Part shown: one piece after another, positions 46,145 through 55,077 of the stretch | How the letters are laid out: each line of letters starts with the position of its first letter | How positions within the stretch are numbered: the first letter of the stretch is position 1 | From: CAZLYX01 sp964563885 | GTDB taxonomy: Bacteria > Pseudomonadota > Gammaproteobacteria > Burkholderiales > Neisseriaceae | Assembly (NCBI GenBank): GCA_964563885.1 | Contig: CAZLYX010000003.1 | Span: forward strand, 8,976 to 72,975 | Reading direction: 5' to 3' | Length of the DNA stretch: 64,000 nucleotides | Notes under the pieces: generated by a model | Databases searched by the model: none | Seen by the model: only the letters and a program-made list of their open reading frames with translations | What the model was told of the DNA's origin: nothing | Translations under genes and position numbers: made by a program

Positions 46145-47536
46145 TCAGGATAAAACTTTGACCACTTGTGCTCCAAGCTTAAATTTAGACTTGAGTAAAG
46201 CAGGCAACGTATCATCGAAATACCAATACCCACTCTGTAAAGCTAAAGCGCCGCCAACACAATGAAACACCATTTTTTCACCACTTAAAGCATCTGTTTC
46301 CGTCACTTCAACTTCATGTGCCTGCCCCCAATCGGTCACAGGCAACAAATGTCCCATATCAATTATCTTTTGTGCTTGATTTTGCTTACCAGATACCGTG
46401 TGGCATTCACCATCGCATAGCCCACTTGCCTGTACTGGACAAGCTTCGCCGGCTGGTGGTGTAATCGGCAACACATCCAAAGCTGCTGGACACAATCGGT
46501 GTTCATTCGCCCACGCCAGCACCGCACGTTTAGCCGCTTTTTTATGTAAGAACAGACCTTTGGGTTGAACAGCATGAATGCCATTTTCCAAAGGAATAAC
46601 TTTCGCCTGTAGTTCACCCATTTCATCTGCCGCAAATTTTATGGTTAAATAAGTTTTGGTTCCTTGAGGTAAACAAAACCGGTGCTGTTCAAAAATTTGC
46701 GCCTTCAACCATGTCGCATGCAACCGACCCAAAGCAGGGAAAAATTCAACCTTACTTGCACTGCGTAGGTACATCGGTACATTTTGTTTATTTAATTGCT
46801 CTGCCACTTCAGAAAATGTTTTCTCGTGAGCAGCCGCATAAATAGCTTGATTATTATCATCAAACCAAACCAACACACCAAAACGATCAGACAAACGATA
46901 TAAATCTTGGCGCAACGTTTCAGGTAGCCAATTAGGCAGAATTTTAGGCATCATCAACAACTCACTTTGATTTAGCCATTCTTCCTCACACTTTTCAGCC
47001 AAGCTTTTTTCTAAGAAATCCGCCAATACCAGCACATCTGTCATAGCACGATGGCGGTTTTCTACCGTCATACCATTGCGCTCAATAATACTGTCTAAAT
47101 TATGCTTAAAAAATTGTGGATAAAGCTTGCGTGATAATTGCACCGTACATAAAGCGGGTGCAGCAAAAGCATGCCCAACACGAGCAAATTCATGTTTCAA
47201 AAACGTATAATCAAAACGGCTATTGTGAGCCACCACTAAAGCACCCTGCAATTGCTTGAGTAAAGCTGGCGCCAGCATTGAGAATGTAGGCGCATCAACC
47301 ACCATGTCATCACTAATGCCAGTAAGGCGCGTAATAAACGTCGAAATGGGCTGTTGTGGGTTCACCAACTGCTCATAATGGCTAATCTGCCCATTATCAA
47401 AGCGTAACCAAGCTATTTCAGTAATGCGATCTGATAGCGTATTGCCACCTGTCGACTCTAAATCAACAATCACTACAGGCACATCTAAACGCGACAAAGC
47501 AGCCGCCAACGCAGGCCATCGTTGTTCGCTAAACAT
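46145..47536 (-). CDS. DnaQ-type 3'-5' exonuclease with degenerate UvrC/Cho-like C-terminal part
   Basis: The N-terminal 180 residues are a DEDDh exonuclease: VVIVDLESTGG (Asp, Glu), LVVAHNSRFDYTFLKHE (Asp) and HRAMTDVLVLADFL (His, Asp). Residues about 200-300 then resemble a GIY-YIG nuclease core, but the tyrosines are gone (RFGVLVWF, AIYAAAHEK), while the following RLHATWLKAQIFEQH matches the family's E..LLLEA.LIK helix. A Cys-rich segment (CPAALDVLP, CPVQASGLCDGEC) as in Cho/UvrC follows. So this is a DnaQ-UvrC-type fusion whose second domain probably lost nuclease activity. The function is presumably DNA repair, not shown. An altered uptake sequence lies inside (about 46919). Confidence 0.8.
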   Translation of the reverse strand: MFSEQRWPALAAALSRLDVPVVIVDLESTGGNTLSDRITEIAWLRFDNGQISHYEQLVNPQQPISTFITRLTGISDDMVVDAPTFSMLAPALLKQLQGALVVAHNSRFDYTFLKHEFARVGHAFAAPALCTVQLSRKLYPQFFKHNLDSIIERNGMTVENRHRAMTDVLVLADFLEKSLAEKCEEEWLNQSELLMMPKILPNWLPETLRQDLYRLSDRFGVLVWFDDNNQAIYAAAHEKTFSEVAEQLNKQNVPMYLRSASKVEFFPALGRLHATWLKAQIFEQHRFCLPQGTKTYLTIKFAADEMGELQAKVIPLENGIHAVQPKGLFLHKKAAKRAVLAWANEHRLCPAALDVLPITPPAGEACPVQASGLCDGECHTVSGKQNQAQKIIDMGHLLPVTDWGQAHEVEVTETDALSGEKMVFHCVGGALALQSGYWYFDDTLPALLKSKFKLGAQVVKVLS

Positions 47537-47606
47537 AAACTATTCCGTTAAATCTAATCATGGTTTTGTATTTTACTCTTTCTATACTTCTTATGCGAAT
47601 ATATAC

Positions 47607-47635
47607 TTGACACTATCTCATTGCAGCCTTATAAT
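47607..47635 (+). promoter_or_regulatory. Consensus sigma-70 promoter of the tRNA genes
   Basis: TTGACA (47607-47612), a 17-base spacer, TATAAT (47630-47635). Both hexamers are perfect. The tRNA-Arg gene starts 14 bases after the -10. Confidence 0.92.
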
Positions 47636-47648
47636 TCTTTTCTTTATT

Positions 47649-47725
47649 GCACCCGTAGCTCAGTTGGATAGAGTATCTGGCTACGAACCAGAGGGTCGGG
47701 CGTTCGAATCGCTCCGGGTGCACCA
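47649..47725 (+). tRNA. tRNA-Arg (anticodon ACG)
   Basis: 77 bases with encoded CCA. The acceptor stem GCACCCG/CGGGTGC, the D-arm TAGCTCAGTTGGATAGA, the anticodon loop with ACG, and the GTTCGAATC T-loop all fit. ACG is read after inosine editing for CGN codons. Confidence 0.97.
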
Positions 47726-47743
47726 AATAACTGCCTCATCATT

Positions 47744-47818
47744 GCGCTCATCGTCTAGCGGTTAGGACACTGCCCTTTCACGGCGGCAACCGGGGTTCGA
47801 TTCCCCGTGGGCGTACCA
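47744..47818 (+). tRNA. tRNA-Glu (anticodon TTC)
   Basis: 75 bases with encoded CCA. The body TCGTCTAGCGGTTAGGACA, the anticodon loop CTTTCAC and GGTTCGATTCC are typical tRNA-Glu. The acceptor stem GCGCTCA/TGGGCGT includes two G-U pairs, unusual but valid. It is 18 bases after tRNA-Arg, so both are likely one transcript. Confidence 0.95.
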
Positions 47819-47824
47819 CATTTT

Positions 47825-47856
47825 AAAAACATGGTTTAATTTAACCATGTTTTTTT
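47825..47856 (+). terminator. Terminator of the tRNA operon
   Basis: Stem AAAAACATGGTT/AACCATGTTTTT with a 7-base loop and a T run, 7 bases after tRNA-Glu. Confidence 0.9.
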
Positions 47857-48172
47857 GCGTTTTGTATTTAACAATTTCTACTTATCCCTCACCATCAAGA
47901 GTCTATTTTATCTCGTTGTACTTCATTAATTTAATCTTTACTACCCACTTGCTTAATTTTACTTAATTTCAATAGCTTTCCAAGTAGCTACATAAGTCAA
48001 TAAGAATCAATATACTAGGCCTTATCGCTTCGTTTACATTCATATTTTCAGCTATTGCCAAAGGCGCTCAACAAGCTCACCATAGCAGACAAGGAACTTT
48101 TTCTCTGCTACCTTAGCCTAAGATTGTGTCCCCGCACTACAACAACATTCAAGTCAATGGAGTGATTTTAGT
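47857..48172. other. Spacer before the MliC-like lipoprotein gene
   Basis: 316 bases, AT-rich at the start. No gene, uptake sequence or RNA recognised. It should hold the promoter of the lipoprotein gene at 48173. Confidence 0.5.
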
Positions 48173-48712
48173 ATGAAAACAAATTTTAAAATTATCGTTT
48201 CTGCAGTAACCTTATTGACCGCTTTAAGCGGTTGTAGCACTTTCGGTTCAGATAAAAAGGCCGAACAGCCAGCAGCACCTGTAACCCAAGCCACTGCCCC
48301 TGTGACACCAGTTGCACCAGCAGAACAGGCTCAGCCAAAAAGAACGGTAGATTCTGTTAAAGAAGTGGCTTATTCATGTGGCCCTAAAGGTGCTGACAAG
48401 TTGCGCGTTACTTATGGTTTGAACGGTAATGATATAGTAGCTGCACAAGTTTTATTCCAAGATAAACCTTCTCCTGTGTTGAGTCGTGTAGAAGAAGTGA
48501 CTGATCAAAACGTGTTTACCGCCAGCGGTATTAGCTGGACAACCTCTACGGCCAATGCAGCCAACGTAGACAAAGTAAACGGTAATCAATTGTTACAAGC
48601 CAGCATGACCACTGTTAATGGCAAAGAGCAACGCGTAGAGCAAGTTGTTACCAACAATTGCAAGCTAGACAAACAAGCTACTGCTCGCTTGCAAGCAGCA
48701 CCAAAAAAATAA
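48173..48712 (+). CDS. Lipoprotein with a probable MliC/Acp-like domain
   Basis: A 179-residue lipoprotein (lipobox LSGC, lipid on Cys21) with a Pro/Ala/Gln-rich linker and a C-terminal domain starting SVKEVAYSCGPKGADKLRVT and ending VVTNNCKLD. The pattern of Cys, then a K.RVTYG..G strand, later a final Cys near the end resembles the MliC lysozyme-inhibitor fold and Neisseria adhesin complex protein (VTYTCxxGKKVKVTYGF). I infer that family; function as lysozyme inhibitor is plausible but unproven. The ATG follows TGGAGTG. Confidence 0.65.
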   Translation: MKTNFKIIVSAVTLLTALSGCSTFGSDKKAEQPAAPVTQATAPVTPVAPAEQAQPKRTVDSVKEVAYSCGPKGADKLRVTYGLNGNDIVAAQVLFQDKPSPVLSRVEEVTDQNVFTASGISWTTSTANAANVDKVNGNQLLQASMTTVNGKEQRVEQVVTNNCKLDKQATARLQAAPKK

Positions 48713-48785
48713 TACTTACGCATTAGGTTAGTATTCATTTATAAAAGGCTACCTGAAAACAGTATTAATGTTTCAGGTAGCCTTT
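48697..48785 (+). repeat. 89-base direct repeat, copy 1
   Basis: It covers the last codons of the MliC-like gene and its uptake-sequence terminator. It matches 49408-49496 at 88 of 89 positions (only 48762 G versus 49473 A differs). The offset is 711 bases. Confidence 0.95.
48746..48783 (+). terminator. Uptake-sequence terminator of the MliC-like gene
   Basis: Uptake sequences at 48746-48757 and 48772-48783 with A and T runs outside. Part of direct-repeat copy 1. Confidence 0.8.
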
Positions 48786-48927
48786 TAATATTGATCTTAA
48801 TAAAAATGATACTTTTTATTATTAACAAAGACTTATTCAGTAACTTCAAGTGACAATATATTTTTTGATAATGTGCACACACTAACGTATTAGTACATAA
48901 CATAACATAACTAATCAAAGGAAACAC

Positions 48928-49437
48928 ATGAAAAAGCTGTTAATAATTGGCATCATTCTTAGTAGTCTTTCTGGTTGTGCACATCAAGTTCCAACCATTA
49001 ATTTACATAATCAATTCAATCCCGCTGAAGCTAAAAAACTCTTAGAAGAAGGTAAAAATTCAGTAAAGGGTGAGGCATTTTTAAGGCAAAATGGTGGTGG
49101 TATTATTACGTGAGCAGGTACCGTTGTTAGCTTAATACCTAAAACACACTACACAGAAGAGCGCTTGCAACATATCTATGGAGTATTGGATTATAATGAT
49201 GTTAAATCATCTAAAAACTCTATTAACTTTAATCCAAACCCTTTTGAATATACACAATTACAGAAAGAAACCAAATGTAATTCTCGTGGTGGGTTTGAGT
49301 TTAATAATGTTGCTGACGGTGATTTCTATATAACAACTTACGTGCAGTGGCAAGTAGTTAGCAGCCAAGGTGCCGGTCTTATACAGAAAGTTCAACTATC
49401 AAACGAAAGCACCAAAAAAATAATACTTACGCATTAG
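48928..49437 (+). pseudogene. Lipoprotein gene with an in-frame TGA
   Basis: The frame has AAAGGAA before ATG 48928 and encodes a lipoprotein start (IILSSLSGCAHQ). After GGGIIT it has a TGA at 49111-49113, then the same frame continues as AGTVVSLIPKTHYTEERLQH, with a globular part (FEYTQLQKETKCNSRGGFEF, DGDFYITTYVQWQV) to a stop at 49437. Both halves keep coding character, so one gene was probably broken by a single base; a Cys codon (TGT/TGC) would give TCAG. Its last codons are supplied by direct-repeat copy 2. A selenocysteine reading is possible in theory, but no convincing SECIS hairpin follows. Family not recognised. Confidence 0.7.
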
Positions 49438-49496
49438 GTTAGTATTCATTTATAAAAGGCTACCTGAAAACAATATTAATGTTTCAGGTAGCCTTT
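49408..49496 (+). repeat. 89-base direct repeat, copy 2
   Basis: It gives the last codons of the broken lipoprotein gene, in a different frame from copy 1, plus the same terminator. One mismatch in 89. Confidence 0.95.
49457..49494. terminator. Uptake-sequence terminator in direct-repeat copy 2
   Basis: Uptake sequences at 49457-49468 and 49483-49494. It follows the broken gene and faces the outer-membrane barrel gene. Confidence 0.8.
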
Positions 49497-49580
49497 GTAG
49501 TAATAATTTCAATATAAACGTTTAAATAAATATCCAATAATAAGCATTATGTAAGTAAATATTAAATTTATAAAATGCGG

Positions 49581-50597
49581 TTAAAACAAAGCTTCGAACC
49601 TCAATAAAGCGCCCACGTGGTGCTTTCTGTTTTCTTTACGGTCATTGTAATAATTTAGCTCTGTTTGCACAAAGAGCCATTCGCGCAGAAATGGTTGGCG
49701 CGCACCAACAAAAGGGCCGTAGCTATTTAAATCAGCCTTCTTGTTTTCTATATAACCACCAGCATACACGCCGTAATTTACCCATTTATTGCCTTCAAAT
49801 TCATGTTGGCGATATAAGTTGTTGCCCCATTTCCAGTCTTCTTCATTATCGTTGGTATATTGAAGATGAAACTGATTGGCGATAAAAGGTTGGCCCGCTG
49901 GGCTTTTTCTCACTTCTAAGTTTGTACGCACATAATGTTTACTGTCTAAGCCATAACGATATATTTGTTCGGCACTGGTAGTGTAATCATCCTCTAACTG
50001 CCAAGTTTTACCCGCCTTTGCGCGGATATAAATATCATCGCCTGAGCGAATACCTAAATCAAGATCTGCTTTTATGTCGGCACGCTTGTTGAACTCAGAC
50101 AAACGTAAAGCCAGCGAGGAGTTTTGTTCTCTATTTTTACGGGCATCATATGTTTTTGCTCTTCCTTCATTAGAGGCATCATGCGGTATTAACGTATTAT
50201 CATCCAATTGGTTATCCAGAGAATCATCACCAAACACTACACTGAGGCGCTCTTGCAGTACAGGCAGTTTTACCTTACCACGAACCCGAGGCTTAACTTT
50301 GAAGTCATCGTATTTATTCCACTCTGTATCCAAAATAATACGCAAATTAGCAGAGGCTGGTCGACTAGGATCTGGGGTACCAAACCAGCTATTTACATGG
50401 CCAGCTAATTTATTGATGCCAGTTTTTGCCGAGCCATGTTGCTCATCTACCCAATATTGCTTTTCAATCGCTGTTGCTGAGGCATCTGCATTAGGTTCAT
50501 CAATCTGAATGTTTTCTGCCCAAGTAGAGCTTGAAAACAAGCCAAACAAAACACTCACTACAACGCTTCGTTTAATCGGCAAATTTATTCTGTGCAT
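49581..50597 (-). CDS. Predicted outer-membrane beta-barrel protein of unknown function
   Basis: A 338-residue protein with a signal peptide (VSVLFGLFSSSTWAEN) and, from about residue 75, repeated amphipathic strands with alternating aromatic and charged residues (KTWQLEDDYTTSAEQIYRYG, QFHLQYTNDNEEDWKWG, GVYAGGYIENKKADLNSYG). It ends ..LLRFEALF, the C-terminal Phe typical of barrel proteins recognised by the BAM complex. I recognise no family. The ATG follows CGGAGTA. It is a single gene, convergent with the lipoprotein locus. Confidence 0.8.
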   Translation of the reverse strand: MHRINLPIKRSVVVSVLFGLFSSSTWAENIQIDEPNADASATAIEKQYWVDEQHGSAKTGINKLAGHVNSWFGTPDPSRPASANLRIILDTEWNKYDDFKVKPRVRGKVKLPVLQERLSVVFGDDSLDNQLDDNTLIPHDASNEGRAKTYDARKNREQNSSLALRLSEFNKRADIKADLDLGIRSGDDIYIRAKAGKTWQLEDDYTTSAEQIYRYGLDSKHYVRTNLEVRKSPAGQPFIANQFHLQYTNDNEEDWKWGNNLYRQHEFEGNKWVNYGVYAGGYIENKKADLNSYGPFVGARQPFLREWLFVQTELNYYNDRKENRKHHVGALLRFEALF

Positions 50598-50768
50598 TTT
50601 TTACTCCGAACCTTTGTCAAGGCCTCTAGTATAGCTTGGTTTATTAAAATAAAAACATGGATTTCTAAGTAAACAATTGGGATTGGTTTAATATTGATAC
50701 GCAATCAATATTAAGTTACATAAGAAATTTTCGTGAGCAAGATGTATGTACTTTATACGTCAACAAAA

Positions 50769-50805
50769 AGGCTACCTGAAACCATAATATGTTTTCAGGT
50801 AGCCT
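50769..50805 (-). terminator. Uptake-sequence terminator of gcvP
   Basis: Uptake sequences at 50769-50780 and 50794-50805 with A and T runs outside, 15 bases after the gcvP stop. Confidence 0.8.
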
Positions 50806-50820
50806 TTTAAAATGCTTAAA

Positions 50821-53661
50821 TTAATCTTCGTATTCTTCAATACTAGGACAAGCACAAATTAGGTTGCGATCACCATATACATCATCGACACGGTTTACAC
50901 TTGGCCAGAATTTATTTTCACGCACATAAGGCAATGGAAAAACTGCTTCTTCGCGTGAATAAACATGATTCCAATCATCGGTAATGTTAAACGCTGTGTG
51001 AGGCGCGTTCACTAAAGGATTGTCATCTTGCGGCCACTCGCCTTTTTGCACTTTCAATACTTCTTGTTTGATTTGCTTCATGGCAGATATAAAGCGATCA
51101 ATCTCAGCTTTACTTTCTGATTCAGTTGGCTCAATCATCAACGTACCTGCCACTGGGAAAGACATGGTTGGCGCATGAAAGCCATAGTCCATTAAACGCT
51201 TGGCAATGTCTACTTCAGTGATGCCGCTCTCAGCTTTCAATGGGCGCAAATCAATAATACATTCGTGTGCCACGCGGCCATTTTTACCTGTATACAGCAC
51301 TGGGTAATCATCGTTTAGCTCTTGGGCAATATAGTTTGCATTTAATAACGCTGCTTCAGTGGCTTCACGCATACCTTGTCTGCCCATCATGGTGATGTAC
51401 ATCCAAGAAATTGGCAAAATGCTGGCACTACCATATGGTGCAGCAGAAACTGCGCCCATGCCTAGTGTTTTTCCTACTACTGGCGCTATGCTGTGGCTAG
51501 GTGCAAATGGTTCTAAATGAGACTTCATACCAATTGGACCCATACCTGGGCCGCCGCCGCCATGTGGAATACAGAATGTTTTGTGCAAATTCATGTGCAA
51601 CACGTCAGCGCCTACTTCAGCTGGCTGCATAATGCCAACTTGGGCATTCATGTTGGCGCCATCCATATAAACTTGACCGCCGTTTTCATGAATAATGCTG
51701 CACATCTCACGAACACCTTCTTCGTAAACGCCGTGGGTAGACGGGTAAGTAATCATCAACGCTCCCAAATTGGCTTGGTGTTGTTCGGCTTTCGCTTTCA
51801 AATCGGCCACGTCAACGTTGCCTTGCTCATCTGTGTCTACCACCACCACTTTCATGCCCAACATTTGTGCCGTAGCAGGGTTAGTGCCATGCGCAGAGCG
51901 TGGAATCAAGCAAATATCACGATCTGGCTGACCATGAGCAGCATGGTAACGGCGAATCGCCAATAAACCAGTATATTCACCCGATGCACCAGAGTTTGGC
52001 TGCATCGAAATAGCATCAAAACCTGTAATCGCTTTTAACTGGTCTTCCAAGCCATTAATCATCTCCAAATAACCTTGCGCTTGATCGCTTGGTACAAATG
52101 GATGCAGTTCGGCAAATTCTGGCCAAGTAATGGGCAACATTTCTGAAGTTGCATTTAGCTTCATAGTACAAGAACCCAATGAAATCATGCTGCGGTTCAT
52201 GGCTAAATCGCGATCTTCTAATTTTTTCAGGTAGCGTAGCATTTCGTGTTCAGTATGATAGCGATTGAACACAGGATGGCTTAAAATAGCATCGGTACGC
52301 AATAATTCTGTTGGCAAAGAAACTTGAGCTGTTGCTGGTAAATCTACTGCAGTGCCAGTAAACAATTGGGTTAACACTGCAAAATCTTCGGCAGATGACA
52401 CTTCATGAAACGCCACCGACAATACGTTGTCGCTTACTTGGCGTAAGTTATAGCCTGCATCTAAAGCAGCTTGGTAAATCTCACTTGCTTTCGCACCACA
52501 ATCAACAGCTACAGTATCAAAGAACACTTGATGCACCACTTTGAGGCTACCTGAAACAGCTTCCGCAAACGCAGTAGCCATCGCATGAATGCGAGTAGCA
52601 ATGCGTTTTACCCCTTCTGGGCCGTGGTAAACAGCGTACATACCCGCTAAGTTGGCCAGCAACACTTGTGAAGTACAAATATTAGAGTTGGCTTTTTCGC
52701 GGCGAATGTGTTGCTCACGTGTTTGTAATGCCATGCGCAATGCTGGTTTACCAGAAGCATCAATTGATACACCGATAATACGGCCTGGGGCAGAGCGTTT
52801 GTCGGCATCTTTAAACGTGAAATATGCTGCATGTGGGCCACCAAAACCCATTGGCACGCCAAAACGTTGGGTGTTGCCTAGCGCAATATCTGCGCCCATA
52901 TCTGCTGGCGATTTTAATAACACCAAGCTCATCACATCGGCAGCCACTGCGACCATTGCACCTTTGCTTTTTACTGCTGTAATCACGTTGGTTAAATCAA
53001 CCACATCGCCGTCTTTACCCACATATTGGAACAAGGCACCAAAATAATCACCATTTTGTGCCGTTTCAAAGTTGCCGATCACCAGCTCAAAGCCGAAGTA
53101 TTCGGCACGGGTTTGCATCACGTCTAAGGTTTGTGGATAGACGCGCTCATCTACAAAATATTGATTAGATTTAGATTTGCTCACACGCTTAGCCATTGCC
53201 ATTGCTTCGGCAGCAGCGGTGGCTTCGTCTAGCAAAGACGCACCCGCTAAAGCCAAACCAGTAAGGTCAATACCTACTTGCTGGAAATTTAACAGTGCTT
53301 CCAATCGGCCTTGCGCAATTTCAGCCTGATAAGGTGTATACGCGGTATACCAACCCGGGTTTTCTAATACATTGCGCACAATCACATTGGGCAAACGAGT
53401 TGGATAATAACCTAAGCCGATATAGCTTTTATTGATTTTATTTTTGCTGGCAATACCTTTGAGCTTGGCTAAAGCATCGGCTTCAGACAAAGCATCTGGT
53501 AAATCTAATTCTGCTGGCATGCGCACGCTTTGTGGCACGGTGCTATCAACAAATTCCGCCATGCTTTTGGCGCCAAGCGCTTCCAGCAATGCAGGGTGGT
53601 CTTCTAGGCTCAAATGGCGGCCGACGAATTCAGTCGGATTAAACAATTGGTTAAAGTTCAT
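50821..53661 (-). CDS. gcvP: Glycine dehydrogenase (decarboxylating), P protein of the glycine cleavage system
   Basis: GcvP decarboxylates glycine and passes the aminomethyl group to the lipoyl arm of GcvH. The single 946-residue chain (not the split form) has the N-terminal half with [20 protein letters not shown] and the C-terminal half with the PLP lysine in [20 protein letters not shown]. Length is normal. gcvT and gcvH are not adjacent. I looked for a glycine riboswitch in the 300-base leader and saw none. An uptake sequence (52544-52555) is inside, read as VSGSLK. Confidence 0.98.
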   Translation of the reverse strand: MNFNQLFNPTEFVGRHLSLEDHPALLEALGAKSMAEFVDSTVPQSVRMPAELDLPDALSEADALAKLKGIASKNKINKSYIGLGYYPTRLPNVIVRNVLENPGWYTAYTPYQAEIAQGRLEALLNFQQVGIDLTGLALAGASLLDEATAAAEAMAMAKRVSKSKSNQYFVDERVYPQTLDVMQTRAEYFGFELVIGNFETAQNGDYFGALFQYVGKDGDVVDLTNVITAVKSKGAMVAVAADVMSLVLLKSPADMGADIALGNTQRFGVPMGFGGPHAAYFTFKDADKRSAPGRIIGVSIDASGKPALRMALQTREQHIRREKANSNICTSQVLLANLAGMYAVYHGPEGVKRIATRIHAMATAFAEAVSGSLKVVHQVFFDTVAVDCGAKASEIYQAALDAGYNLRQVSDNVLSVAFHEVSSAEDFAVLTQLFTGTAVDLPATAQVSLPTELLRTDAILSHPVFNRYHTEHEMLRYLKKLEDRDLAMNRSMISLGSCTMKLNATSEMLPITWPEFAELHPFVPSDQAQGYLEMINGLEDQLKAITGFDAISMQPNSGASGEYTGLLAIRRYHAAHGQPDRDICLIPRSAHGTNPATAQMLGMKVVVVDTDEQGNVDVADLKAKAEQHQANLGALMITYPSTHGVYEEGVREMCSIIHENGGQVYMDGANMNAQVGIMQPAEVGADVLHMNLHKTFCIPHGGGGPGMGPIGMKSHLEPFAPSHSIAPVVGKTLGMGAVSAAPYGSASILPISWMYITMMGRQGMREATEAALLNANYIAQELNDDYPVLYTGKNGRVAHECIIDLRPLKAESGITEVDIAKRLMDYGFHAPTMSFPVAGTLMIEPTESESKAEIDRFISAMKQIKQEVLKVQKGEWPQDDNPLVNAPHTAFNITDDWNHVYSREEAVFPLPYVRENKFWPSVNRVDDVYGDRNLICACPSIEEYED
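52544..52555 (+). repeat. Uptake sequence inside gcvP
   Basis: Exact AGGCTACCTGAA, read on the gene strand as VSGSL. Confidence 0.8.
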
Positions 53662-53702
53662 CTTCCATCCTTTGTAATGGCAAATACAATTTTAAGTTAT
53701 TA

Positions 53703-53714
53703 AGGCTACCTGAA
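53703..53714 (+). repeat. Single uptake sequence upstream of gcvP
   Basis: Exact AGGCTACCTGAA, unpaired, 42 bases before the gcvP ATG in the spacer shared with corA. Confidence 0.8.
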
Positions 53715-53960
53715 CATATTTTACGTGTTAAACATTCGTTATCAACTACTTAACAGTAACAACAACATACGTAATCAAACACCAGCACATTTTCAAGTAA
53801 AAACGGCTTTATTATAACAGCCAAAGAAGGCAATAAACGCAAGTGTCTTTATGAAATATTTAGCTCAAGCCGATAAGTTTGAATCAAGCGCGCGTTGTTA
53901 CAAGAATTAAGCTAAAATACTGATACGAAACATTGTATTAACTTACTTCAAAAGCTACAT

Positions 53961-55001
53961 ATGCTCACTCTATCACACACTCGAAGCGACGTTAGTAAAT
54001 CTCCCAAACGAGCGATTTACTACAGTGAATATAATCAAGCAGATTATACTGAACAAGAATGGGTGCTGCCCAATAAAGAAGGCACCTTACCTGTTATCCC
54101 CTTGCCTAATGAAACACATATTCAATGGCTGCATTGTGTTGGCATCAATGACGCGCGCACTTTAAAACATGTATTGGCGCCTTACAATATTCATGAGCTG
54201 GTTGTTGAGGATATTCTAAACCACAAACAACGCCCCAAAATTGAAGACTACGGTCATTATATTTTTATTGCGGCACGGGTATTCAAATACGGCACCAGCA
54301 GGCTTATAGCCGATCAAGTTTATCTGATACTTGGGCGCAATTTTGTGCTAACTTTTCAACAACAGCCTATAGGTTTACTCACTGAAATACGTCAGCAATT
54401 AGCGGTAAACCGCATGAATATCCGCCAGAAAAAAGTTGATTTTCTGGCTTACGTGTTTATAGACCGCCTAGTAGACGATTATTTTATCACCAGCGATCAC
54501 TATAACGAACATGTTGAAAATATTGATAAGACCCTATTCAAGCTTACTGTTAAACAAGATGAATTGTTGATTAAAATTCACCGTCTAAAACGTGATGCCT
54601 TACGTATTAGACGTACTTTAGTGCCGATGCGTGATATTTTAAACGAACTATTACGTGGCGATTTTGAATTTTTTAATGGCGAATCCAAAATTTACTTACG
54701 TGATACTTACGACCATATTTTACAATTGATTGAATCTCTAGATATTGCTCGCGATACCATACTGAGCATGATGGATATTTATTTATCATTTCAATCACAC
54801 AATCTTAATCAGCAAATTCGAGCACTGACTCTTATCACCTTATTATTTATGCCCCTCACCGTGCTCACGGGTATTTATGGTATGAATTTTGACAACATTC
54901 CCGAATTACATTGGCACTACGGCTATTTTATGGCACTCGGTTTAATGGCGCTGATTGTCATAAGCCTATTAGTATTGTTTCGTAAACGCAGTTGGATTTA
55001 A
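53961..55001 (+). CDS. corA: Magnesium/cobalt transporter CorA
   Basis: A 346-residue CorA-type channel. A long cytoplasmic domain with a coiled-coil-like helix (VENIDKTLFKLTVKQDELL) is followed by two C-terminal helices; the GMN motif ends the first (LTGIYGMNFDNIPELHWHYG), the selectivity signature. The basic end (FRKRSWI) is usual. It takes up Mg2+, possibly Co2+ or Ni2+. The ATG has only a weak ribosome site (AAAGC). It is a single gene divergent from gcvP. Confidence 0.95.
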   Translation: MLTLSHTRSDVSKSPKRAIYYSEYNQADYTEQEWVLPNKEGTLPVIPLPNETHIQWLHCVGINDARTLKHVLAPYNIHELVVEDILNHKQRPKIEDYGHYIFIAARVFKYGTSRLIADQVYLILGRNFVLTFQQQPIGLLTEIRQQLAVNRMNIRQKKVDFLAYVFIDRLVDDYFITSDHYNEHVENIDKTLFKLTVKQDELLIKIHRLKRDALRIRRTLVPMRDILNELLRGDFEFFNGESKIYLRDTYDHILQLIESLDIARDTILSMMDIYLSFQSHNLNQQIRALTLITLLFMPLTVLTGIYGMNFDNIPELHWHYGYFMALGLMALIVISLLVLFRKRSWI

Positions 55002-55023
55002 CGCTATTAAATTGAATATATAA

Positions 55024-55052
55024 AGGCTACCTGAAAATCATTCAGGTAGCCT
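55024..55052. terminator. Bidirectional uptake-sequence terminator
   Basis: Uptake sequences at 55024-55035 and 55041-55052 with a 5-base loop. It lies between corA and the convergent ABC transporter ATPase. Confidence 0.85.
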
Positions 55053-55077
55053 TTATTATGTATTTCTTCAATTTTTC

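Noticed and set aside
49111..49150. Selenocysteine insertion at the in-frame TGA
   Set aside because: Only a weak 5-bp stem with a large loop follows, and no sel gene is in the window. A simple nonsense change is likelier.
53662..53960. Glycine riboswitch before gcvP
   Set aside because: None of the conserved aptamer blocks could be found on the minus strand.
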